Part shown: positions 16,974-24,595 of the stretch, piece after piece | Layout: every line of letters starts with the position of its first letter | Numbering within the stretch: the first letter of the stretch is position 1 | Assembly: GCA_002503985.1 (NCBI GenBank) | Contig: DASW01000002.1 | Coordinates: 124,001-188,000, forward strand | Length of the DNA stretch: 64,000 nucleotides | Direction: 5' to 3' | From: Thermoplasmata archaeon UBA61 | GTDB lineage: Archaea; Thermoplasmatota; Thermoplasmata; Lutacidiplasmatales; UBA184 | The notes under the pieces: generated by a model | The model's input: only the letters and a program-made list of their open reading frames with translations | Database searches by the model: none | What the model was told of the DNA's origin: nothing | Made by a program: the position numbers and the translations under genes

Positions 16974-18704
16974 GTGGAACCCACGGCCCCGCCCTCCGCG
17001 TCGCCGCCCGGTCCGACGGTCGTCCCGAAGGCGGCCCACTCGCTCACGCTCAGCTCGAGCGCGGTCTTCGCGGCGAGCCTTGCGACGCAGCTGATCGGGT
17101 TCTTCGCGAGCATCGCCTTTTACAAGACAATCGGGCTCACCGAGGAGGGTCGAGTCCTCCTCGGAACGGCGCAGCTGTTCCTGTTGATTGGCTCGTCCAT
17201 CAACGGGGTCGGCGACCTCCGTCTCGGCACGGCATACACCTACTTCCTCGCCCGAGGGAAGCCGCCCACGGACAACACGTCGACCTACCTCCTCGTGCGG
17301 ATGATGATGGTCGCCGCGGCGGGCCTGATCCTCTTCGTGATCGCGCCGATCTCGATCGGTGGGGCCCGGATCGCCTCGGGGAACACCCAGCTATTGTCGC
17401 TCGGCATCTTCGTCACCCTTCCTCTCCTCTGGTCGTTCTCCACGGTGTACAACTCGCTCTTCATCGGGTTGGGCAACTCGGTCAAGGCGCAGTACCCGTC
17501 GCTCGTCGAGGCGATCGCCCGGTTGCCGGCGATCATCATCGTCGCGCTGTACTATCCGACCATCCTCGGGATCACGGTGGCGTACGCGATCGGAGCGGCC
17601 GCATCGGCCCTCTACTGCCTACCGGTGATCATCCGACTCCTTCGACGGTTCCATTGGTCCGAGGCCCTCGGGATGTTCCGATTCTCTTGGCCCCTGATGG
17701 GCAGCCTGATGTTGAGCTACATGGTGACCAACATGATCCCGCTCATCGTCAACGCCTACCTGGGCGCGGCCGCCCTCACGATCTTCCTCGCCGCCAACGG
17801 CTGGCGCGTCCTCGCCCTCTCTCTTCCCGCGGCGGTCACCACGCCGTTGTTCCCGTACCTGGCCGGGCTGCATCGCAAGGAGGAGTACGAGCGGATACGA
17901 CGCGGGGCCTGGCAGGCGTTGCGGTACTCGGCGATGCTGCTGGTCCCGGGCGTCGTCGCGCTCGTGACGTACCGCTACGCCTTCCTGAACGTCTTCCAGA
18001 ACGCGGCCTACGCCAGCGCCGGTTCGATCCCCCTCGCGATCCTGGTCATCGGCGCTATCCCGCTGGCCCTGAGCCAGATCATGCAGGCGTCCATCAACTC
18101 GATCGGCCGTCAGCGCTTGGAACTCTACATCACCTCGACGCAGGTCGTCGTCCTCTTCGCGGCGGTCTTTCTCCTCATGCCTCGGTGGGCGCCCCTTTAC
18201 ATGAGCAACGGTCTCGTCGCCGGCGCGATCGCGGTGCTCGCCTCCTCGATCGCGGCCCTCCTTCTCAACACGTACTTCATGGAGACGCTCATCCAGGTCC
18301 ACATCCAGCCCCGGTCGATCCTCGGCATCACGCTCAGCGCGGCGGGCGGGTTCTTCGTGATGTCCCAGTTCAACCACTACTTGCCCCACAACCGGTACTT
18401 CCAGCTGGCCGGCGGCGTGATCCTCGGTTTCGCGGCGTATTTCGTGATCTTGGTCCTGATCGGCGAGCTCACCCGCCAAGACGTTCGGCAGATCGGCTCG
18501 TCCGTGGGCCTTCCCGCTTGGTTCTACAACCCGATCGCCCGCCTCTGTTGGAGGGAGACATCGCCCGGACTGCTCCCCGTCGACCTGAGCCGCGCTCGAG
18601 GGCTCCGGCCCACGGAGCTACCGGAGACCTTCGTCGGGGACACCGAGCTGCCCGAGATGGCCGTGCTCGCGGAGGAACCTCCTCCGCCGCCTCCGAACGC
18701 CTAG
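16974..18704 (+). CDS. Polysaccharide flippase-like MOP-superfamily membrane protein
   Basis: A protein of 576 residues with about 12-14 hydrophobic helices and short loops. The N-terminal helix pair (SSAVFAASLATQLIGFFASIAF) and the central pattern resemble Wzx/polysaccharide biosynthesis exporters of the MOP superfamily, which flip lipid-linked oligosaccharides. In archaea such proteins may serve N-glycosylation or surface polysaccharide. The last 60 residues are a charged cytoplasmic tail ending in Pro-rich PPPPPPNA. Start GTG at 16974 has a TATA-like box 35 bases upstream. No glycosyltransferase is adjacent, so the substrate is unknown. Confidence 0.75.
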   Translation: MEPTAPPSASPPGPTVVPKAAHSLTLSSSAVFAASLATQLIGFFASIAFYKTIGLTEEGRVLLGTAQLFLLIGSSINGVGDLRLGTAYTYFLARGKPPTDNTSTYLLVRMMMVAAAGLILFVIAPISIGGARIASGNTQLLSLGIFVTLPLLWSFSTVYNSLFIGLGNSVKAQYPSLVEAIARLPAIIIVALYYPTILGITVAYAIGAAASALYCLPVIIRLLRRFHWSEALGMFRFSWPLMGSLMLSYMVTNMIPLIVNAYLGAAALTIFLAANGWRVLALSLPAAVTTPLFPYLAGLHRKEEYERIRRGAWQALRYSAMLLVPGVVALVTYRYAFLNVFQNAAYASAGSIPLAILVIGAIPLALSQIMQASINSIGRQRLELYITSTQVVVLFAAVFLLMPRWAPLYMSNGLVAGAIAVLASSIAALLLNTYFMETLIQVHIQPRSILGITLSAAGGFFVMSQFNHYLPHNRYFQLAGGVILGFAAYFVILVLIGELTRQDVRQIGSSVGLPAWFYNPIARLCWRETSPGLLPVDLSRARGLRPTELPETFVGDTELPEMAVLAEEPPPPPPNA

Positions 18705-19033
18705 GGAAGGACCGTTTGCACAGGGGATGTCAGGGTGCGGTCGCGCGAACGGCGGAGAGCTTAAGGTCGGGACCCGGGTCTTCCGTTCAAGGATGTTTAG
18801 CATCGCCTGTTTCGAGGTTCGACCGCCGGCGGTCGACCCGGTCCGGGAGCTCTGCCACAGTGAGGCGACGGGTAGGGCCGTCCGGACGTACGCGCCCCGT
18901 GGCGGTGAAGGTCGAGGTAGCGACGGGTGCGTGGGAGCGGCGGGATAGAGCCCGGTTGGAGCGCTTCCACGACGCACGTCCGATTTGAACCATCGACCCG
19001 GGACAGGCCGACCCCACGAGGGCCGGTGAGCCC
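18705..19033. other. 329-base intergenic region without a convincing gene
   Basis: No frame here has a recognisable product. The region holds a CTTAAGG element near 18759, a perfect 18-base palindrome (18819-18836) and several GC-rich stretches able to fold. I looked for RNase P, SRP RNA and tRNA signatures on both strands and found none complete; a GGTTCAAATC on the minus strand near 18980 lacks a matching T stem. It may contain an unrecognised small RNA or the control region of the ABC exporter operon. Confidence 0.4.
18819..18836. repeat. 18-base perfect palindrome upstream of the ABC exporter operon
   Basis: TCGACCGCCGGCGGTCGA is a perfect inverted repeat with no spacer, about 200 bases before the first ABC gene. 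It could be an operator for a dimeric protein or part of an RNA stem. Confidence 0.45.
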
Positions 19034-19960
19034 GTGACCGACTTCGCGCTCTGGAGCGAGAACCTCCGGAAGGTCTACATGTCGAAGGGTGCGCCTCCCA
19101 CCGAGGCTCTGGCGGGCGTTTCTATCGAGGTCCGACGGGGTGAGCGGGTCGCGCTCCTCGGCCGGAACGGCGCGGGCAAGACGACCTTCCTCAAGATCGC
19201 CTCGACGCTCCTTCGGCCGACCTCCGGGCGGATCCAGGTCTTCGGATTCGATGTCGACCAGACGCCCGAGAAGGCCCGCCCGTACATCGCGGTCGTGCCC
19301 CAGGAAGGAAAGCCGTTCTTCCACCTCACCCCGCGCGAGCAGGTCTACACGTACCTCCGGGCCCGCGGGCTGGGGCGGGAGACCGCCAAGACCCGGACGG
19401 AGGAAGCCCTCCAGAAGATGGGGCTGACCGAATTCGCGAACCGCCTTTCCATCACGCTGTCGGGAGGTCAGCGCCAGCGGGCCATGGTCGCTACCGTCAT
19501 CGCGACCGAAGCCCCGCTCCTGTTCCTAGACGAACCGACGATCGGGATGGACCCGTTCGCCCGTCGCTCCGTGTGGGAGTCGATGCGAGCGCTCACGCGA
19601 AAGGGCTCGACCATCCTACTGACGACGCACTACCTGGACGAGGCCGAGGCGCTCAGCGACCGGCTCTACATCATCGAACGGGGGCAGGTGTTGGTCTCCG
19701 GGACCGCGGACGACCTGAAGCGGTCCGTCGGAGGCACGGTCAAGGTCCTCCTTCCGGAGGGGGCGGCACGGGTCGAGTCGTTCCGCACGTTCGGTTCGTG
19801 CGTCACCGACGGCGAAGCGCTCACCATCATCGTAGAGCCCGAGCGGTTGGGCGAGCTCATGGACCTCGCGGTGCGCTCGAAACTGATGGCGACCGTCGGA
19901 CCGGTCACGCTCGAGGAGGCGTTCCTTCGCGTCGTCGGGCGGTCGATCGATGTCGACTAG
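19034..19960 (+). CDS. ABC-2 type exporter ATPase
   Basis: A protein of 308 residues. Walker A LLGRNGAGKTTFLKI lies near residue 43, signature TLSGGQRQRAM near 142, Walker B LLFLDEPTIGMDP near 163 and the switch block LLTTHYLDEAEAL near 200, followed by a C-terminal regulatory tail of about 90 residues as in CcmA/DrrA-type ATPases. It energises the two membrane proteins encoded next. Start is GTG at 19034. It overlaps the first permease gene by 11 bases. The cargo is unknown; lipids, glycans or drugs are typical for the class. Confidence 0.92.
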   Translation: MTDFALWSENLRKVYMSKGAPPTEALAGVSIEVRRGERVALLGRNGAGKTTFLKIASTLLRPTSGRIQVFGFDVDQTPEKARPYIAVVPQEGKPFFHLTPREQVYTYLRARGLGRETAKTRTEEALQKMGLTEFANRLSITLSGGQRQRAMVATVIATEAPLLFLDEPTIGMDPFARRSVWESMRALTRKGSTILLTTHYLDEAEALSDRLYIIERGQVLVSGTADDLKRSVGGTVKVLLPEGAARVESFRTFGSCVTDGEALTIIVEPERLGELMDLAVRSKLMATVGPVTLEEAFLRVVGRSIDVD

Positions 19961-20714
19961 CGAAATTGTCCCCAGCTCCCGCGCGTTCCGCGGTCTGGGC
20001 GCCTTCCTCTGGACCGAGATCCTTGTTCAGGCGCACGAGGGGCTCGCGATGGCAACCTCGATGCTCGTCCAGGGGGTCCTCCTCATCTTCGTCTGGATCC
20101 TGAATCCGGGGCTCCTGGGCGTCGCCTTCGTGGGGTCGATCATCTTCTCGACGTTCGCGATGGGCCAGCGGGTGCTCAACGAGGCGGCCTACATCCGTAT
20201 CGACCACAAGGCGAACGACCTCTACCTCGCCGGCCCGATGTCGCCCGAGGCGTACTTCCTTGGGATGTCGACCGGGATCCTGGTGGTCTACATCGCGCCC
20301 GTAATCGCCCTTGGGGCCCTCGCGACCGCGGTCGTGCACTTCACGCTGGCCCAGGGGCTCCTCCTCCTCGCCCTGGCCTCCATCGTTTGGGTCTTCTCCG
20401 CGTCCGTCGGCTACGTCTTCTCGACGTTCTTCCGCGACAACCGAGCGATCTGGGCGTACTCAAGCCTGTTCTTCAACGTCTTCGGGGTCCTGCCCCCCGT
20501 CTTCTATCCGTTCGACCTCTTCCCCACAGCGCTCCACCCGGTCGCCCTGCTCATGCCCCCGAGCGGGGCCGCGGCGCTGGCCCAGATGAGCCTCGGCATC
20601 ACCCACCTGACGTCGGGCGAGCTCGCGCTCGCCGTGGGCGGGCTCTTGGTCGAGACGACCGCCGTCTTCCTGTTCGCGATATACTGGGCCCGACGGACGG
20701 TACGGGGGGACTAG
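19950..20714 (+). CDS. ABC-2 type permease, first subunit
   Basis: A 254-residue protein with six predicted membrane helices in the ABC-2 arrangement: an N-terminal amphipathic segment (FLWTEILVQAHEGLAMATS), paired helices, and a re-entrant region before the last helix (PPVFYPFDLFPTALHPVALLMP), as in the DrrB/NodJ type. It starts inside the end of the ATPase gene and its stop abuts the next permease, so the three form one operon. It probably heterodimerises with the following protein. Confidence 0.87.
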   Translation: MSTSEIVPSSRAFRGLGAFLWTEILVQAHEGLAMATSMLVQGVLLIFVWILNPGLLGVAFVGSIIFSTFAMGQRVLNEAAYIRIDHKANDLYLAGPMSPEAYFLGMSTGILVVYIAPVIALGALATAVVHFTLAQGLLLLALASIVWVFSASVGYVFSTFFRDNRAIWAYSSLFFNVFGVLPPVFYPFDLFPTALHPVALLMPPSGAAALAQMSLGITHLTSGELALAVGGLLVETTAVFLFAIYWARRTVRGD

Positions 20715-21497
20715 ATGGCCACGATGCGTTCCGAGTTCCCGCACGTCCCGACGAGCGGGCGGGCGGTCCCGGCGTTCCTGATCGTCGGCTGGCGCTGGAT
20801 CAGCCGCAATCCGGCGGTGGCGATCACGCCGGTCCTTCTCCCGTTCATCTTCCTGTACTTTCTTTCGCTCATCTCGCCTCCCTCGCTCCTTCCGCTCGAG
20901 GTCGTGGGAGCGATGCTCTTCACGATGCAGAACATCGGTTCCTGGGTCCTGGGGGACAGCGCGTTCTGGCGGATCGAATGCTCGCTCCAGGACATGTTCG
21001 TCGCGAGCCCGCTCAGCCGGGTCCGCTACCTGTTCGGGATTGCCGTCGAGAACCTGATCGCGATGCTGCCCGCGCTCACGATCCTGACGGTCCTCCTCAT
21101 GTGGGCCGGGGCCCGGGAGGGGACCCCCCTGACGCCGTATGCCTTCCTCGTCCTCGTCGCGTGCTTGGGGGTCCTGTGGGTCCTCTTCTCGGCCGTGGGG
21201 ATCGGCATCTCCAGCCGGATCCGCACCCAGCGCGAGATCTGGCCGGTCGGGAACCTGACGTTCACCATCCTCGGGATGCTCTCGCCGCTGTACTATCCGC
21301 TCTCCGCGCTCCCGCCGCTATGGCAGGACGCCGCGCGGTTCCTGCCGACGACCTATGCCGCCCTCCTCATCCAGGGGGCGCTCGGCATCACCCCCGCCTC
21401 CCCCACCCAGATGGCCTTCTACGCCCTCCTGCTGGTGACCTGCGCCTCGGTCGGCCTCGTCATCATGCTGCGCCTCTACCGCTGGGGGGAGGCGTAG
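20715..21497 (+). CDS. ABC-2 type permease, second subunit
   Basis: A 260-residue protein with six predicted helices and the same late motif as its neighbour (LSPLYYPLSALPPLWQDAAR, before the last helix), so the two permeases are distant paralogues likely to form a heterodimer. The ATG at 20715 follows the upstream stop directly (TAGATGG), indicating coupled translation. Charged residues on the cytoplasmic loop (RTQREIWP) may contact the ATPase. Confidence 0.87.
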   Translation: MATMRSEFPHVPTSGRAVPAFLIVGWRWISRNPAVAITPVLLPFIFLYFLSLISPPSLLPLEVVGAMLFTMQNIGSWVLGDSAFWRIECSLQDMFVASPLSRVRYLFGIAVENLIAMLPALTILTVLLMWAGAREGTPLTPYAFLVLVACLGVLWVLFSAVGIGISSRIRTQREIWPVGNLTFTILGMLSPLYYPLSALPPLWQDAARFLPTTYAALLIQGALGITPASPTQMAFYALLLVTCASVGLVIMLRLYRWGEA

Positions 21498-21498
21498 G

Positions 21499-21663
21499 TT
21501 GATAGGAAACGTTCATGGGGAGTGCGGGCATGTCAACTGCGGTGCCTTCACCGAGAACCGCTCCCACTTCATCGTGCGTTCCGGTCGCACCGCTGAGTAC
21601 TCCTTCGAACCGCTCCTACCGCTCGCTTTCCCGAGTCGCCGGCGGCAGGTGAACCTGAAATGA
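21499..21663 (+). CDS. Possible small ORF coupled to aIF1
   Basis: TTG at 21499 opens a 54-codon frame that ends with TGA overlapping the ATG of the aIF1 gene (ATGA). The peptide reads VHGECGHVNCGAFTENRSHF near its N-terminus and is basic at the end (SRRRQ). Most third positions are G or C, as in true genes here, and the overlap with aIF1 is typical of coupled archaeal genes. The Cys-His cluster hints at metal binding. No family is recognised. A competing ATG frame at 21514 gives a low-complexity Ser/Pro peptide and is less convincing. Confidence 0.4.
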   Translation: MIGNVHGECGHVNCGAFTENRSHFIVRSGRTAEYSFEPLLPLAFPSRRRQVNLK

Positions 21664-21977
21664 GTGAGGACGAGTTCGACGAGATCCTATCCGCGCTTGA
21701 CCGAGAGACCGCCCGTATCCGGGTTCGGGCCGAACCCCGTCGGTACAACAAGCCGGCGACCGTGATCTCCGGGTTCCCCCCCGGGGTCGACCTTGCGGAG
21801 ACGACCCGCTCGCTCAAGAACCGCCTCGCGACCGGGGGGTCCGTCGTCGACGGCGAGGTCTATCTCCAGGGCGACCACCGGGCGCGGATCCGCGCGGAGC
21901 TCGCCAAGCTCGGCTTCGACCCCGAGACGATCGAGATCTCGGACACCGCGCTCCCGAAGCGCGGGCGCCGCGGGTAG
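21660..21977 (+). CDS. Translation initiation factor aIF1 (SUI1/eIF1 family)
   Basis: A 105-residue SUI1-fold protein. The family core is present: RVRAEPRRYNKPATVISGFP, then TTRSLKNRLATGGSVVDGEV with the GG/GS loop that contacts the ribosomal P site, and LQGDHRARIRAELAKLGFD at the C-terminus. aIF1 helps start-codon selection and tRNA positioning on the small subunit. Unlike many euryarchaeal versions, no zinc-binding CxxC segment is seen in the N-terminus. It may be translated from a message shared with the small upstream ORF. Confidence 0.92.
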   Translation: MSEDEFDEILSALDRETARIRVRAEPRRYNKPATVISGFPPGVDLAETTRSLKNRLATGGSVVDGEVYLQGDHRARIRAELAKLGFDPETIEISDTALPKRGRRG

Positions 21978-22053
21978 CCCTTCCTCGCCCTCTCAACGGG
22001 GGAGGGTCTGCGAAGACCCGGGCCGGGAACCGAAATTAGGCATACCAGCGAAC

Positions 22054-22060
22054 GTATATT
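22054..22060 (+). promoter_or_regulatory. TATA-like box of the rhodanese gene
   Basis: GTATATT is centred about 42 bases before the ATG at 22099, implying a leader of roughly 15 bases. CGAAATTAGG at 22031-22040 is an alternative. Confidence 0.45.
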
Positions 22061-22098
22061 CCCCGGGTGTAACAGCCCCCCCCGAGGAAAACCGCCCG

Positions 22099-22953
22099 AT
22101 GGCAGCGTACGCGCATCCCGAGGTATTGGTAGAGACCGACTGGCTCGAGGCCCACCGCAGCGACCCCAAGGTCCGCATCGCGGAGGTCGATTACGACCCC
22201 GCGGCGAACTACGAGATGAGCCACATCCCCGGCTCCGTCCTGTTCGACTGGCGCAAGGACATCAACGACCCGGTCGCCCGCGACATCCTCTCGGCGGACG
22301 CGCTCACCGCGCTCTTCGCCCGCGCCGGCGTCGACGACGACACGACGCTCGTCCTCTACGGGGATTTCAACAACTGGTTCGCGGCGTTCGCCTTCTGGGT
22401 GTTCACGTACTACGGCGTGAAGAACGTCAAACTGATGAACGGCGGCCGCAAGAAGTGGATCGCCGAGGACCGGCCCCTCACGGAGGCCGTGGCAACGCCG
22501 GCGCCCGGTCACTTCCAGGCGCACGCCCCGAACGCCCAGCTCCGCTCGTTCCTCGAGGACGTCCGCAAGGTCCTTCCGGAGGTGAAGGGCGGGAAGTTCT
22601 CGCTCGTCGACGTCCGCGGACCCAAGGAGTTCTCGGGGGAGATCACCGCTCCTCCCGAGTACCCGACCGAGCACGCGCAGCGGGGCGGCCACATCCCCGG
22701 CGCGAAGAACATCCCGTGGGCGCAGGCGGTCAAGGACGACGGGACGTTCAAGTCCCGGGACGAGCTCGAGGAACTCTACCGGTCGAAGGGCGTCCTTCGG
22801 GACCACCCGGTGATCACCTACTGCCGGATCGGCGAGCGGTCGAGCCACACGTGGTTCGTGCTGAAGTACCTCCTCGGGTACCCGGACGTCCGTAACTACG
22901 ACGGGTCCTGGACCGAATGGGGGAACCTCGTCCGGACCCCGATCGAGAAGTAG
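22099..22953 (+). CDS. Thiosulfate/3-mercaptopyruvate sulfurtransferase (tandem rhodanese)
   Basis: A 284-residue protein with two rhodanese domains, as in SseA/TST enzymes. The N-terminal domain (VETDWLEAH, YEMSHIPGSVLFDW) is catalytically inert. The C-terminal domain carries HIPGAKNIPW and the active loop YCRIGERSSHTW with Cys242 as the persulfide carrier. CRIGERS is the loop of thiosulfate:cyanide-type enzymes rather than the CGSGVTA of mercaptopyruvate-type. The gene is tail to tail with the GcvH/TusA-like fusion, 14 bases apart, suggesting a shared sulfur-transfer theme. Confidence 0.93.
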   Translation: MAAYAHPEVLVETDWLEAHRSDPKVRIAEVDYDPAANYEMSHIPGSVLFDWRKDINDPVARDILSADALTALFARAGVDDDTTLVLYGDFNNWFAAFAFWVFTYYGVKNVKLMNGGRKKWIAEDRPLTEAVATPAPGHFQAHAPNAQLRSFLEDVRKVLPEVKGGKFSLVDVRGPKEFSGEITAPPEYPTEHAQRGGHIPGAKNIPWAQAVKDDGTFKSRDELEELYRSKGVLRDHPVITYCRIGERSSHTWFVLKYLLGYPDVRNYDGSWTEWGNLVRTPIEK

Positions 22954-22967
22954 GCGAAACCGCCGAC

Positions 22968-23663
22968 CTAGCCCGGACGGCGGCGGGGCTTCGGCTCCGC
23001 CTCCTTTCGAACCAGGAACTGGTGAAGGTTGCCCTCCCGTCGGTGGGCGAGCACGGGGTGACCGGTCTGGTCCGACCAGCGGACCATCTCGATCGGGCTC
23101 GTCGGGTCGTCCGTCACGAGCAAGATGGCATCCCCCGGAGGATGCCCCGCGAGCTCCTCGTTGAGCCGGGTGAGGACCGCCGAGCATTCGACCCCGATCT
23201 CGTAGAGCTCGAGGTCCGGGGTCGCCGGCCAGCACCGGATCCGTTGTGCTCGGATTCGCTCCTCGAGGCGCTGGGCGATCTGGGCCGCGGTTTCTAGGAG
23301 CAGCCCCGGCGCGTCGGCGCGGACCGGGCGGACCTGGACGACCCACCCTTCCCCGTACGGGTCGTCGTTGAGGAGTCGGGGGCGTCTCGCGACCTCCTCG
23401 TTGCGAGCGAGGAGGACGACGTCGCACGGAACCCGGATCGCACCCGTGAAGCGCGTGCTCTCGACCGTCGCGACGCTACGCCCTTGTCCGACGGTTCCCT
23501 CGATGGGCCGGAACGTTAGGGACCGGAACGGTCCCGCGAACGCGCCCAACGTTCCGAGGATCCCGATGCGAGCCGCCCCCCCATGCGGGTCGTCCGCCCA
23601 CCACACGTCGTTCTTGAGGTCGTACCGGCGGTCCTCGGGGAGAGGGCAACCCGCGACCTCCAT
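22968..23663 (-). CDS. GcvH-like/TusA-like fusion protein
   Basis: A 231-residue protein. Residues 6-113 follow the glycine-cleavage H-protein fold: YDLKNDVWW, GILGTLGAFAG, VATVESTRFTGAI and the end block LLNDDPYGEGW. The lipoylated lysine of ESVKA is replaced by Arg71. Residues 150-223 match TusA/SirA: IGVECSAVLTRL places Cys160 where the persulfide cysteine of the CPxP motif sits (here C-S), then VTDDPTSPIEMVRW and GHPVLAH. The combination suggests a sulfur carrier rather than a glycine cleavage component. The ATG at 23663 is 27 bases from a TATA-like box; the open frame upstream has no similarity. It neighbours a rhodanese. The function is inferred. Confidence 0.78.
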   Translation of the reverse strand: MEVAGCPLPEDRRYDLKNDVWWADDPHGGAARIGILGTLGAFAGPFRSLTFRPIEGTVGQGRSVATVESTRFTGAIRVPCDVVLLARNEEVARRPRLLNDDPYGEGWVVQVRPVRADAPGLLLETAAQIAQRLEERIRAQRIRCWPATPDLELYEIGVECSAVLTRLNEELAGHPPGDAILLVTDDPTSPIEMVRWSDQTGHPVLAHRREGNLHQFLVRKEAEPKPRRRPG

Positions 23664-23685
23664 GGGCTCGGGACGCTCGGAGGAG

Positions 23686-23693
23686 CTCTTAGG
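23686..23693 (-). promoter_or_regulatory. TATA-like box of the GcvH/TusA-like gene
   Basis: CCTAAGAG on the minus strand is centred about 27 bases before the ATG at 23663, fitting a leaderless transcript. Confidence 0.4.
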
Positions 23694-23741
23694 CCTGACT
23701 CGCGCGACAACCTTTTGGCGTAGGAAGCGAGTTGGTCGGAC

Positions 23742-23936
23742 ATGCGAGCGGCGGCCGCGTCCGGTGGTGCGACGCGGCCCGCGGGACGGCCCCGCTGCCG
23801 GTGCGGGCACCTCCCGACCCATCACATGGAAGTAGTCGCGATCGGGACGAGCGCGAGCTTTCGGCTGCAACCGACCGGCCCGTGCGCCCTCTGCGGGGAG
23901 GCGGTCTGCCACCGCTACACCCCGGGCGGTACGTGA
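23742..23936 (+). CDS. Small Cys/His-rich, probably zinc-binding protein
   Basis: A 64-residue protein with CRCGHLPTHH near residue 19 and CALCGEAVCHRY near the C-terminus, giving a likely zinc-ribbon or zinc-knuckle of Cys and His ligands. The spacer VVAIGTSASFRLQPTG looks like a beta hairpin. It is divergent from the GcvH/TusA-like gene; a weak CCTTTTGG box lies 27 bases before the ATG. No function is known to me. High GC third positions and the ordered metal motif support a real gene. Confidence 0.65.
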   Translation: MRAAAASGGATRPAGRPRCRCGHLPTHHMEVVAIGTSASFRLQPTGPCALCGEAVCHRYTPGGT

Positions 23937-23958
23937 CCCGTACCGACCCGAGCTCTCT

Positions 23959-24417
23959 TCACCCGTAGGCCGTCTTGATGAGGTAGTCCTTCAGCCGAGT
24001 GAGGCGTTCTTCCCAGAAGTGGAAGTGCCACGAGCGCGCCTCTTCCCACGGCTCGCTCGCGCCCCATCCCTCGTGCTCGAGAGTGATGTCGACCCCCTCC
24101 GGAGATTCCTGAAGCCGCACGTAGACCTGGGTCCTGGGCTCGGGGTGGTTCATCAGCCGCTCGAAGGGGGGCGGAGCGAACCAGCTGAATCCGATATCGA
24201 GGTCAGGGGTCATGCGAACGATCTTCCCCGGGCTCTCGAAGGGAGTCGACCCCCTCCAGGAGAGGTGGTACGTCCCACCCGCCTTCGCGGTCACCTGGGC
24301 CCCGTCCGCGAGCCAGTTCGTGATCTGCGCCGGGTCCGTGAACGCGGCGTAAATCATTGGGACCGGCAGGGGAATGGTCACTTGGATGAGGATCGGGTCA
24401 AGGCCTTCCGATATCAC
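23959..24417 (-). CDS. SRPBCC/AHSA1-like ligand-binding domain protein
   Basis: About 152 residues, one START/Bet v1-like domain. It contains VTIPLPVPMIYAAFTDPAQI, GGTYHLSWRG, the beta strands KIVRMTPDLDIGFSWF, VDITLEHEGWG and a long C-terminal helix (FWEERLTRLKDYL), the usual AHSA1 (activator of Hsp90 ATPase C-terminal) layout. Such proteins bind hydrophobic ligands or partners; the ligand is unknown. Start is GTG at 24417, 26 bases from a TCTTTAGG box; an internal ATG would truncate the first strand. Confidence 0.8.
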   Translation of the reverse strand: MISEGLDPILIQVTIPLPVPMIYAAFTDPAQITNWLADGAQVTAKAGGTYHLSWRGSTPFESPGKIVRMTPDLDIGFSWFAPPPFERLMNHPEPRTQVYVRLQESPEGVDITLEHEGWGASEPWEEARSWHFHFWEERLTRLKDYLIKTAYG

Positions 24418-24555
24418 GGGGCCCGTTTCGGCTCGCGGGCCTAAAGAGTTTGCGTGGAGGTCGGCCCTGCCCGACTCGTTTACCCACTCGGAGCGAAGTG
24501 GCGCCGGGGAGGCTTCGGACCCACCCCTCGCCCGGCGTTTCGTCAAGAGCAAACC

Positions 24556-24563
24556 GAATAAGG
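24556..24563 (+). promoter_or_regulatory. TATA-like box of the first thermopsin gene
   Basis: AAACCGAATAAGG, BRE-like plus TATA-like, is centred about 37 bases before the ATG at 24596. Confidence 0.4.
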
Positions 24564-24595
24564 GATGCCGTGAATCGGCCCGCCCTCGGTGGACC

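Noticed and set aside
16787..18988. A 733-codon frame over the flippase-like gene
   Set aside because: Arg/Pro/His-rich shadow in another frame; the 16974 frame gives coherent membrane helices.
18900..19020. A possible tRNA around the minus-strand GGTTCAAATC
   Set aside because: The five-base T stem does not pair, and no acceptor or anticodon stem could be assembled on either strand.
22968..23663. A true lipoylated glycine-cleavage H protein
   Set aside because: The acceptor lysine is replaced by Arg71 and no gcvT, gcvP or lipoate ligase gene is near.
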